A stretch of 64,000 bases of DNA from Lachnospiraceae bacterium. GTDB lineage: Bacteria; Bacillota; Clostridia; Lachnospirales; Lachnospiraceae. The notes under the pieces were generated by a model. That model made no database searches. It was given only the letters and a program-made list of their open reading frames with translations, and was not told where the DNA came from. Made by a program: the position numbers and the translations under genes. Positions 43,761 to 51,380 of this stretch are shown here, in pieces (positions within the stretch are counted from its first letter, which is position 1; each line of letters begins with the position of its first letter). The stretch lies in contig JAIKZD010000114.1 in NCBI GenBank assembly GCA_024682555.1, forward strand, positions 1-64,000, read 5' to 3'.

Positions 43761-46700
43761 TTATTTTTCCACAAAATCCTTTTCCCTTATGATTATGCAG
43801 TCGTTATCGTCATACCTTCTCGAAAACAGCACATCCAGTAAATGGGCAAGGGTTTTTTTGTTTACATGTACGATTGCTTTGTCTATCAGGTCCTTTACAT
43901 CATCGATGGTAACCCTGTGGTCAAGGGTCTGCATCTCGGCGATCTTTGTATACAGGGCAAGAACTCCGGTTTCTTCATCTATGCTGTATTCCTGCTCTTT
44001 TGCATAACCTTTTGCATAAGCCACAAGATCATCATCCGAAAAATCACTTACATCGATCCTTGCATCGAATACAACCTCTAAAAGGGGCTTGTTTGAATCA
44101 AGGATGGGCTGTATCGTTTCTTTGGTACCTTCAAGTACCACCAGTACCGAATCCTGGCTGGTTATCAGGGCCTCTCCGATCATTTCCATGGATTCAACGG
44201 TCAGTCCGCCGGCATTTTCCACGATCAGGGCGCCGTTATTGAGCTTCCTAAGAGTTGAAGGAATGTTCTTCTTATTTAACGCCTCACCGGATATCTTGGC
44301 TACTTTTCCGAGGAAGGAAGAATCCATTACCTGCATGGCCTTTACCATGTCAATGGCAAGGCCTCTTCTCCCGGTTCCCTCAGCCCCCATTACTACCACA
44401 TTTCCTCTGGCCGCTGCCATGCTCATGTCATCCAGTGCATCCACAAGCTGGGCCTTGACATGCTCAATGCCGTCATACCGGCCAAAGAGCTTCATTTCCT
44501 CTTCATCAAAGTCACGCTTGCTCTTTACGGTTTCCTCAAGGACCATGTAGCTGGGATGTTTCATCCTGCCATTTTCGTCAAAGCGGGATGAATGAACCAT
44601 GGGGTTGTCTGACAGATATCTCTCTTCGCTCATTGCATCGAATTCCGCCTCTATCTGTTCAAGAGGAAGATTGCTGGTGCTTATGATATCATCAACCTCA
44701 TCGGGCTGTTCGATATCCTCAAGCTCCTCGACTTCTCCGATATCTTCGACATAATCATAATTGAAGGCTGCCCTTATCTCGGAAGTGTCATACAGCTTTT
44801 CGGGTTTTTTATTTTCCTCAGGCTCAGACTCTTCATCACCGTAATAACCCTCAAGATCGATCTCCGTTTCCTTAGGGGCGTCCTCTTTATCCGGTGCGCC
44901 GTTTTCGGAATATTCCGAACCGGGAAGTTCATTATCCGGATATCCGTCTGTCTCATCTTCAGTGTCGGCTCCGGGCTCTTCTCCGGATCCTTCGTCACTG
45001 TACGGAAGGTCCATATCGCTCTCAGGAAGATCCTCTTCGCTCTCAGAAAGATCCTCTTCGCTCTCAGGAAGGTCCTCTTCGCTCTCAGGAAGATCCTCAT
45101 CGCTCTCAGGAAGGTCTTCATCGATCTCCGGAAGGTCTTCGGCTGCGGTTCCTTCCATGCCCTCGGTCCCGGATCCCTCTTCATCCTCTGATTCGGTTAG
45201 ATCTCCGGTTTCGGGTAACTCTCCGGCTTCGGACTCATTTTCCGTCTCATCATTGTTTATCAGCATGGTCTCCGGAACATTGACCATTTTTATTATCGGT
45301 CTGCTTTCCTCGAGAGTCTTTACGGATCCTCCGGAATTTGAGGGAATAACTCCCTTCAGCTTATCATACAGGTCGTCCGTACGGCTCAACTCATTATCCC
45401 TGTATTTTTTGCGTAACTTCTTTTCTTCCCAGTTACGTAAAAACTCCTCTATATCCATCTGACCGGTGATCTGTTTTTCCACCATGTCACCGTCTATGGA
45501 TGAACTGATGGTGATCTGTCCGTCATATTCCTCACCGAGAAGTTCATCATATCTGCTCGGCATGTACCGGTTTCTCTTTCTAACATCACTGGAATGCTGG
45601 GCAAGATTGTTTTCCGTATAATTGCCGCTATAGGACTCTTCTTCGGGAACCTCTTCCTCAGAGGATTCCTCTCCGGATACCGTATGCTCTGTGTCATCGG
45701 TTCCGTCCGTTTCCTGCATGGGCGTTTCCGAAATATCCGTCTCCGGAAGTTCTCCATTCGGAATCTCCCCGTCCGGAATCTCTCCATCAGGAATCTCCCC
45801 GTCCGGCAGTTCCCCATCCGAAACGACTGTATCCGAAACTCCCTGTTCCTTTACTTCCGTATAACCGGTCTCCGTCTCCATATCCCGGTTTTCTTCCCTC
45901 TGCTCGGGGATATCTGACTGTATGTCATCGGATGAGGTCATTCCCTTGAGTCTTCCGAAATCAAAGGCCTCATTCAGGCTGAATTCCTGAGTCTTTGCTA
46001 CATTTTCATCCGGCACTTCCTCTGCTCTCATGCCGGCCTGATCCCTTATTTCCCCTTCATTTGCATCCATGACAGGGACGGGTTCTATCTGCGGACCGAG
46101 ATTTGATTCCAGAATGTGATCATCGGCTTCACCATCCCTTTCTTCCGAAAGGTAGGCTTCCATGCTCTCCTGTAATTCCGACTGGAGATTCTTTGTACTG
46201 AACTTATCCTGTGAAGAACCCTGTTTATCGCCGGCTTCTTCCCTTATTCTGATATCCGAAGCTGGCAATATATCGCCTCCGGCCGGTGTATACATCTGTT
46301 CGTATTCCGGAACCAGATCAAGATTCGGTGAAGCCGAAGGTATGGGTGCGGGTGCGTTTGCCGGCACAGGCGAAGGAGCGGGTTCCCGGGGAGCGGCCTC
46401 GGCCCGGTTCCTTGCTTCCTGATATTTTAATTCCTGGGTTGCTGAAAGACTGGCATGCAGCTTTTTAAGCTCCATGGCCTTATTGACGTATTTTCCGGTA
46501 CCGAACCACAGTATCAGCTCATCACAGGCCTCAATGCACTTCGTTTCCTGTCCGGTCAGGTGATATAAATATGCAAGTTCATATGCCCATTTTTCTTTGT
46601 ATTCGCGTTTCTTGTATTCCTCGAGGACCTCTATCCTCTCCTCAAGCGAAACTTCCTGGGCAGTGTAGATCTTATATAACAGAATGTAACTTCCGGTGTC

Positions 46701-47018
46701 TCCGGGAGCGATCTTTACAAATTCCCTGTAAAAACTGATTGCCTGGACAATATCGTCCATCTTTACTGACAGCTCGCAAAGCGCATATACTATCGTACGG
46801 CTGCTGGGGTAACGCTCATAAGCAAGGAGAAGTATATCCCTGCTCTCCTCGTAGCGCCTGTTGATCTTGTATATCTCGCTGACGGTGCCAAGCATCGAAA
46901 CGCTCTTAACCCTGCGCCAGTCAATGGTATCGGCAATGTCCATTGCCTCGGCAAATCTTTTCTCTGCTATCAAAGCTTTGATCCGATCCGCGCAGAGCTG
47001 GTATTCATACTTGTCCAC
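43761..47018 (-). CDS. TPR, acidic-repeat and degenerate AAA-like protein
   Basis: 1085 residues in three parts. Residues 1-185 are TPR-like helical repeats (RFAEAMDIADTIDW, RYEESRDILLLAYERYPS, DIVQAISFYREFVKIAPGD). A Pro/Ala linker (about 205-235) leads to about 550 residues of very acidic, low-complexity sequence with two sets of tandem repeats. Residues 846-1085 resemble the CbbX/SpoVK-type AAA module, but the P-loop reads GAEGTGRRG (no Lys; Arg instead) and the Walker B site reads ALIVENAGG (no DE). It is probably not an ATPase. No signal peptide is seen. Strong promoter just upstream. Next gene downstream is glgB. Role unknown; a cytosolic scaffold is a reasonable guess. Confidence 0.8.
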   Translation of the reverse strand: MDKYEYQLCADRIKALIAEKRFAEAMDIADTIDWRRVKSVSMLGTVSEIYKINRRYEESRDILLLAYERYPSSRTIVYALCELSVKMDDIVQAISFYREFVKIAPGDTGSYILLYKIYTAQEVSLEERIEVLEEYKKREYKEKWAYELAYLYHLTGQETKCIEACDELILWFGTGKYVNKAMELKKLHASLSATQELKYQEARNRAEAAPREPAPSPVPANAPAPIPSASPNLDLVPEYEQMYTPAGGDILPASDIRIREEAGDKQGSSQDKFSTKNLQSELQESMEAYLSEERDGEADDHILESNLGPQIEPVPVMDANEGEIRDQAGMRAEEVPDENVAKTQEFSLNEAFDFGRLKGMTSSDDIQSDIPEQREENRDMETETGYTEVKEQGVSDTVVSDGELPDGEIPDGEIPDGEIPNGELPETDISETPMQETDGTDDTEHTVSGEESSEEEVPEEESYSGNYTENNLAQHSSDVRKRNRYMPSRYDELLGEEYDGQITISSSIDGDMVEKQITGQMDIEEFLRNWEEKKLRKKYRDNELSRTDDLYDKLKGVIPSNSGGSVKTLEESRPIIKMVNVPETMLINNDETENESEAGELPETGDLTESEDEEGSGTEGMEGTAAEDLPEIDEDLPESDEDLPESEEDLPESEEDLSESEEDLPESDMDLPYSDEGSGEEPGADTEDETDGYPDNELPGSEYSENGAPDKEDAPKETEIDLEGYYGDEESEPEENKKPEKLYDTSEIRAAFNYDYVEDIGEVEELEDIEQPDEVDDIISTSNLPLEQIEAEFDAMSEERYLSDNPMVHSSRFDENGRMKHPSYMVLEETVKSKRDFDEEEMKLFGRYDGIEHVKAQLVDALDDMSMAAARGNVVVMGAEGTGRRGLAIDMVKAMQVMDSSFLGKVAKISGEALNKKNIPSTLRKLNNGALIVENAGGLTVESMEMIGEALITSQDSVLVVLEGTKETIQPILDSNKPLLEVVFDARIDVSDFSDDDLVAYAKGYAKEQEYSIDEETGVLALYTKIAEMQTLDHRVTIDDVKDLIDKAIVHVNKKTLAHLLDVLFSRRYDDNDCIIIREKDFVEK
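45016..45141 (-). repeat. Six-copy 21-bp tandem repeat in coding sequence
   Basis: Consecutive 21-bp units at 45016, 45037, 45058, 45079, 45100 and 45121 (last copy more diverged). They encode the 7-residue unit SEEDLPE in the acidic region. In-frame copy-number change is possible without disrupting the gene. Confidence 0.9.
45745..45819 (-). repeat. Five-copy 15-bp tandem repeat in coding sequence
   Basis: Units of 15 bp at 45745, 45760, 45775, 45790 and 45805, encoding DGEIP-type pentapeptides (variants DGELP, NGELP). The second and fourth copies are identical. In the acidic part of the TPR/AAA-like protein. Confidence 0.88.
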
Positions 47019-47076
47019 TGAATCTCTCCCCTTGTCTGAAATGTGTTGTCAGACCATAGACACAAAAACTCTATAT

Positions 47077-47105
47077 AGTTTAGCATACAAGCATTTTAAT
47101 GTCAA
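47077..47105 (-). promoter_or_regulatory. Sigma-A-type promoter for the TPR/AAA-like gene
   Basis: On the minus strand: TTGACA (47100-47105), 17-base spacer ending TGC, TAAACT (47077-47082). The -35 is perfect and the spacer gives an extended -10 (TG). Start site near 47070, 50 bases before the gene; it probably serves the TPR-glgB-cyclase group. Confidence 0.75.
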
Positions 47106-47107
47106 AA

Positions 47108-47147
47108 ATAACGCTTGTTTTCAATCCTTACGTATAACGCTTGTTTT
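47108..47147 (-). repeat. Two 14-bp direct repeats just upstream of a promoter
   Basis: AAAACAAGCGTTAT (minus strand) at 47108-47121 and 47134-47147, 26 bases apart centre to centre. They lie directly upstream of the -35 box at 47100-47105. The outer copy overlaps the rsmA stop. Good position for an activator. Confidence 0.7.
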
Positions 47148-48022
47148 TATTTCTTTTCGATACAGGCCGACAGACCGTCGCTGAGTCCGGCAAACTGCTC
47201 CGGTGTCAGCGCTTCCCCCCTTATGTTTTCACTGAGTCCCATATCTGAAAGGACCCTTACGACATCTTCCTTGCCTACATTGAGTGACCTGTCATTATTC
47301 AGCGCATTTGAAAGGGTCTTTCTCCTCTGGTTAAAAGATGCCCTGATCAGCTTAAACATAAACTTTTCATCTTTCACACAGATCTTCGGTTTATCGTAAA
47401 CATCCATGGTAATGACGGTGGAGGTTACCTCGGGTCTGGGTATAAAGCACTGAGAAGGCACGTCAAAGGCGATCTCCGGCTTTGAATAATACTGTACCGT
47501 CAGCGACAGGGCTCCGTAATCCTTTGTGCCCGGTCCCGACTTCATTCTTCTTGCCACCTCGCTCTGGACCATGACTGTGATCCTTTTTACCGGAAGCCTG
47601 CTCTCAAGCAGCATCATGATTATCGGGGTGGTGATGTAATAGGGAAGATTTGCCACCACGTTCACGCTGTCTGCCCCGATCTCATCTTTTATAAGACTGT
47701 TCAGATCGGTCTTCATGATATCTGCGTTTATGATCCGTACATTGTCATGATCCGCAAGGGTTTCATTTAATATGGGAATGAGATTCTTATCTATCTCAAC
47801 CGCCGTGACGCTCTTTGCTTTCCTGCAGAGAAACTGCGTAAGGGCACCCATTCCCGGTCCGATCTCGATGATATGGTCATTTTCCGTTATGCCTGCTGCC
47901 TCCGTGATCTTTTCAAGTATTCCCCTGTCACAGAGAAAATTCTGTCCGTATTTCTTTTTAAAGAAAAATCCGTATTTATGGAGCAGGTCCATGGTGTTAT
48001 GAGTGTTTAAGTATTCTTCCAT
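47147..48022 (-). CDS. rsmA: 16S rRNA dimethyladenosine transferase RsmA/KsgA
   Basis: Cytosolic methyltransferase that dimethylates two adjacent adenosines at the 3' end of 16S rRNA. 291 residues. Motifs: GQNFLCDRGILEKI, SAM loop EIGPGMGALT (near 58-67), and the catalytic NLPYYITTP, then the RPEVTS region and a helical C-terminal domain. The start ATG shares its A with the TGA stop of tatD (1-base overlap), so translation is coupled. rsmA after tatD is a familiar Firmicute order. Confidence 0.96.
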   Translation of the reverse strand: MEEYLNTHNTMDLLHKYGFFFKKKYGQNFLCDRGILEKITEAAGITENDHIIEIGPGMGALTQFLCRKAKSVTAVEIDKNLIPILNETLADHDNVRIINADIMKTDLNSLIKDEIGADSVNVVANLPYYITTPIIMMLLESRLPVKRITVMVQSEVARRMKSGPGTKDYGALSLTVQYYSKPEIAFDVPSQCFIPRPEVTSTVITMDVYDKPKICVKDEKFMFKLIRASFNQRRKTLSNALNNDRSLNVGKEDVVRVLSDMGLSENIRGEALTPEQFAGLSDGLSACIEKK

Positions 48023-48801
48023 CAGATTTGTATATCCTTTATCCCAAACAGCCTCACCGCATTGTCGAAGGTGATCCGTTCCGCTTCTTCCCTGCTGATA
48101 CCCTTCATCTCAGCCAGGGCATCCGCTACAAAGGTAAGGTAGAGGGAACAGTTTCTTTTTCCCCTGTACGGAACGGGAGCCAGATAGGGACTGTCCGTTT
48201 CCAGAAGGATCCGCTCAATGGGGATACCCTCTACAACTTCCCTGAGTTTATGTGCATTTTTAAAGGTCAGCACTCCGCCGACACCTATATAATACCCCAT
48301 TTTAACATATTCGAGCGCATCCTTCAGATGATAGGAATAGCAGTGTATGACCCCGGAAAGATCCGCCCCGTACTCTTTTATGATGTCCATGGTATCCTTT
48401 GCCGCATCCCTGCTGTGTATGACAACGGGGAGGGAAAGCTCGCGGGCAAGCTTTAACTGTGAGATAAAAACCTCTTTCTGTATCTCCCTGTCAGGCTCAT
48501 CATAATGATAATCAAGGCCTATCTCCCCTATTCCCAGGATCTTGTCACTTGAAAGACATCTCTGCCGTAAAAGATCCCTTTCCTCATCGTTATAATCTGC
48601 GGCATCCGAGGGATGAAAGCCAAGAACACCGTAAACAAACGGATATTCCCGGGTAAGTTTCAGGGTTGCCTCACAGGTTTTTCCGTTAACGGCGGCATTT
48701 ATGACCGGATATACCTTCTCCTCATAACAGAGCTTCAGGATCTTATCCCTGTCCACGTCAAAAGCTTCGTCATCGTAATGCGCATGTGTTTCGAAAATCA
48801 T
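48022..48801 (-). CDS. TatD-family DNase/metal hydrolase
   Basis: 259-residue metal-dependent hydrolase of the amidohydrolase fold. Metal ligands: THAHYDDEAFD (HxH near 6-8), GEIGLDYHYD (Glu), VIHSRDA (His), VIHCYSY (His) and ETDSPYLAPVP (Asp). Members have 3'-5' exonuclease activity. The gene overlaps rsmA by one base. The upstream region diverges into the tRNA-Lys promoter. CGGAGGA ribosome site. Confidence 0.94.
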   Translation of the reverse strand: MIFETHAHYDDEAFDVDRDKILKLCYEEKVYPVINAAVNGKTCEATLKLTREYPFVYGVLGFHPSDAADYNDEERDLLRQRCLSSDKILGIGEIGLDYHYDEPDREIQKEVFISQLKLARELSLPVVIHSRDAAKDTMDIIKEYGADLSGVIHCYSYHLKDALEYVKMGYYIGVGGVLTFKNAHKLREVVEGIPIERILLETDSPYLAPVPYRGKRNCSLYLTFVADALAEMKGISREEAERITFDNAVRLFGIKDIQI

Positions 48802-48826
48802 ATTTTCCTCCGGGCAAAAAAAAAGC

Positions 48827-48855
48827 TTGCATTTATAATTACATTTTAATATAAT
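48827..48855 (+). promoter_or_regulatory. Promoter of the tRNA-Lys gene
   Basis: TTGCAT (48827-48832), 17-base spacer, TATAAT (48850-48855). Predicted start about 48862, 15 bases before the mature tRNA. It lies in the short divergent region shared with tatD. Confidence 0.75.
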
Positions 48856-48876
48856 GTGTTGTGCGCGTAAGAATAT

Positions 48877-48949
48877 GCGCGATTAGCTCAGTTGGTAGAG
48901 CACCTGACTCTTAATCAGGGTGTCCAGGGTTCGAGCCCCTGATCGCGCA
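48877..48949 (+). tRNA. tRNA-Lys (anticodon CTT)
   Basis: 73-nt cloverleaf. Acceptor GCGCGAT with ATCGCGC, D arm GCTC/GAGC, anticodon stem CCTGA/TCAGG with loop CTCTTAA (anticodon CTT, bases 34-36), T arm CAGGG/CCCTG with TTCGAGC loop, discriminator A. The CCA end is not encoded. A terminator follows within 45 bases, so it is a single-tRNA unit. Confidence 0.96.
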
Positions 48950-48953
48950 TCAG

Positions 48954-48994
48954 GCATCGTTTCTATAGGCAGACTATGGGGGCGGTGCTTTTTT
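48954..48994 (+). terminator. Terminator of tRNA-Lys
   Basis: Outer stem GCATCG (48954-48959) with CGGTGC (48983-48988, one T-G pair), inner stem TATAG/CTATG, then TTTTTT (48989-48994). Confidence 0.6.
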
Positions 48995-49045
48995 GTTGAT
49001 ATCTTTAGCCGGGATACTTTGTTTAAATCCCTGGGGTCTTTCTGC

Positions 49046-49948
49046 TCAGAAAGGAAATTCCCCGTATTTAAAGGCATGTATCAGTTCATTGCCCACACTT
49101 AACCTGTGGGCATATTCGGGAATGTCCTTCCTCTCATACCAGGCGGCCTCGGAAAGCTCGCTTTCCTGCATGGTTATGGTGTCGTCTCCGTCAAGCTCCG
49201 CCGTATACCCTATCATCTGGGCTCCGGATAAGCCCCAGGGCTGGTTTTTGTAATACCTGATGTTCTTTATGTTAAGCCCCACTTCTTCCTTTACTTCCCT
49301 GATGACCGCATGTTCAAAGGATTCGCCTATCTCCACAAAACCGGATACCAAAGCGAGTTTCTTATAATACCCCAGTTTGTTCCTCACAAGCAGTATCCTG
49401 TCACCGTTTGTTATGGCCACTATCACGGCGGGGGAGATCCTGGGATACTCGATCATGCCGCAGTTTTCACATACCATGGCCCTTTCCGTTTCCGAGGGCT
49501 TTGTCCTGCTGCCGCAGCATCCGCAGAATTTTCTTGACTGCTTCCATAACACCATATGCATTCCGGTGGCGGCGGCATATACCATTACCATGGGGCTTAA
49601 TTCCCTGAATTTATTTATGTTCATGAAGAAATAATGTTTCCCGGGTTCTTTCGATATTTTCGCAAGCGCCTCCTTATCCGGGATCTCTTCTATCCCGTCG
49701 GCATCCGCTTTTGTTGTAAAAAAAGACTGCCCCGATATGGAAAACAGATACCAGGAGTCCTTAATCAGACCGGACAGGGCCCTTCCCGTTATCTCCGACA
49801 GCTCGCCTATGGAAGGAAGATGCACCGTATCCTGCAAGGCCACGGCAAGGATCCTGTTTCCCCTGTTCAGGATGACGGTATCCTTTTCTGCTGCCTTTTT
49901 GTTAATGTACTGCGGATCATATTCTTCGGGAAATATCTCATGTATCAT
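49046..49948 (-). CDS. NudC-like NAD(H) pyrophosphatase
   Basis: 300-residue Nudix hydrolase. Four-Cys zinc ribbon (CGCCGSRTK ... CENCG), then YPRISPAVIVAI, then the Nudix box GFVEIGESFEHAVIREVKEEVG, ending in the NudC-type tail QPWGLSGAQMIGYTA (compare QPWPFPxS in classical NudC). Expected reaction: NAD(H) to NMN(H) and AMP, or decapping of NAD-capped RNA. The start at 49948 (MIHEIFPEE) has AGAGGTGA before it; the longer frame adds an unlike 18 residues. It lies between tRNA-Lys and the divergent galK. Confidence 0.92.
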   Translation of the reverse strand: MIHEIFPEEYDPQYINKKAAEKDTVILNRGNRILAVALQDTVHLPSIGELSEITGRALSGLIKDSWYLFSISGQSFFTTKADADGIEEIPDKEALAKISKEPGKHYFFMNINKFRELSPMVMVYAAATGMHMVLWKQSRKFCGCCGSRTKPSETERAMVCENCGMIEYPRISPAVIVAITNGDRILLVRNKLGYYKKLALVSGFVEIGESFEHAVIREVKEEVGLNIKNIRYYKNQPWGLSGAQMIGYTAELDGDDTITMQESELSEAAWYERKDIPEYAHRLSVGNELIHAFKYGEFPF

Positions 49949-49989
49949 TTTTTCACCTCTTTTATATCTTTTATGTGTTTCCTGCCGTA

Positions 49990-50018
49990 TTGAAAATGGC
50001 ATAACGATAATATATATT
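49990..50018 (+). promoter_or_regulatory. Promoter for galK
   Basis: TTGAAA (49990-49995), 17-base spacer, TATATT (50013-50018). Expected transcript starts about 50025 and has a leader of about 78 bases. Confidence 0.65.
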
Positions 50019-50102
50019 TACTTATGAAGGTGTCGGATCTCATGTCACCAGACATTATTCTATCACGAGAACCCTATATTAGTAAGCTGAAAGGACGAAT
50101 TT

Positions 50103-51380
50103 ATGAAATCAGATGAGCTTAAGAAGGCATTTTTAAACGGAGAGCATGATGAGCTGTTAAAAGATATCTATGTGGACGATACGGTGATCCTTCACCAGAG
50201 GGACAGATATGTAAAGGCCATCACAAAATTCGAGGATCTCTACGGACAAAGGGATATCGAGATATATTCGGCTCCGGGAAGAACCGAGGTCTGCGGAAAT
50301 CATACCGACCATCAGCGGGGTCAGGTCCTGGCAGCCTCGGTCAATCTGGATGTGATAGCCATCTGCTCAAAGACGGATGATGACATCATAAAGATCGTCT
50401 CGGACAGCTATGATATAAAGCCCGTAAACGTTAAGGAACCGGAGAAAAAAGATGAGGAGGAGGGCACCTCCGAGGCTCTGATCCGGGGAATTATTGCCAG
50501 GTTATCCGCAGACGGCCATAAAACCGGCGGTTTTGTATCTTTTATGACCAGTGAGGTACTGGTGGGAGCCGGTCTTTCGTCCTCGGCTGCCTTTGAAGTT
50601 GCCGTAGGGACCATCCTTTCGGGGATTTACAATGATATGAAGCTTTCTCCCGTTTATATCGCGCAGATCTCCCAGTACGCGGAAAACGTCTATTTCGGCA
50701 AGCCCAGCGGACTTATGGATCAGATGGCTTCAAGCGTCGGATGTCTTGTAAATATCGATTTTAAGGATCCGAAGGATCCCGTTGTAAACAGGGTGGATGT
50801 GAACTTTGAAGACTTCGGCCACTCTCTCTGCATAGTTGATACCAAGGGGGATCACTCGGATCTTACGGACGAATATGCCCATGTGCCCGAGGAAATGAAG
50901 AAGGTTGCCGCTTTCTACGGCAGGGATTTTCTGAGGGAGGTGGATCCGGAAGCTTTCTATGCGGATATCCCGAAGATAAGAAAAAAGACCGGTGACCGCG
51001 GTATCCTTCGGGCCATCCATTTCTTTGCCGACCATGAACGCGTCGGAAAACAGGTGGAAGCCCTTAAAAAAGGTGATTTTGAAAGATTTAAAGAGCTTGT
51101 GACCGAATCCGGAGACAGCTCATATAAATATCTGCAGAACGTATTTGCCGTAACCGATGTTCAGAACCAGAGCGTTTCCATAGGCCTTGCCCTTACGGAG
51201 AGGCTTCTAAAGGGAAAAGGTGCTTACAGGGTGCACGGCGGAGGATTTGCAGGTACCATACAGGCATTTGTCCCCAATGACCTTGTGGATACCTACAGGG
51301 AAGAAATCGAAAAATGCTTCGGTAAAGACACCTGTCATGTGCTAAAGATCAGAAAATACGGCGGTATGAAGGTATTATAG
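50103..51380 (+). CDS. galK: Galactokinase
   Basis: Cytosolic GHMP kinase that phosphorylates galactose to galactose-1-phosphate. 425 residues, about 40 more than E. coli GalK because of a longer N-terminus. Motifs: APGRTEVCGNHTDHQRG (GHMP motif 1, galactose site), VGAGLSSSAAFEVAVG (ATP site), DQMASSVG, and C-terminal VHGGGFAGTIQAF. No galE or galT is in the window. Ribosome site AAAGGACG before ATG. The 3' end overlaps the convergent NUDIX-PgeF gene by six bases. A related GHMP sugar kinase activity is possible, but the motif 1 sequence is that of galactokinase. Confidence 0.93.
   Translation: MKSDELKKAFLNGEHDELLKDIYVDDTVILHQRDRYVKAITKFEDLYGQRDIEIYSAPGRTEVCGNHTDHQRGQVLAASVNLDVIAICSKTDDDIIKIVSDSYDIKPVNVKEPEKKDEEEGTSEALIRGIIARLSADGHKTGGFVSFMTSEVLVGAGLSSSAAFEVAVGTILSGIYNDMKLSPVYIAQISQYAENVYFGKPSGLMDQMASSVGCLVNIDFKDPKDPVVNRVDVNFEDFGHSLCIVDTKGDHSDLTDEYAHVPEEMKKVAAFYGRDFLREVDPEAFYADIPKIRKKTGDRGILRAIHFFADHERVGKQVEALKKGDFERFKELVTESGDSSYKYLQNVFAVTDVQNQSVSIGLALTERLLKGKGAYRVHGGGFAGTIQAFVPNDLVDTYREEIEKCFGKDTCHVLKIRKYGGMKVL

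Noticed and set aside
45016-45141. CRISPR-like array
   Set aside because: The 21-bp units are contiguous with no spacers and are in-frame coding repeats.
44962-45462. 166-residue Ser-rich frame opposite the acidic repeats
   Set aside because: Its Ser-Ser-Gly-Arg repetition is the complement of the 21-bp acidic repeat. No start signals.
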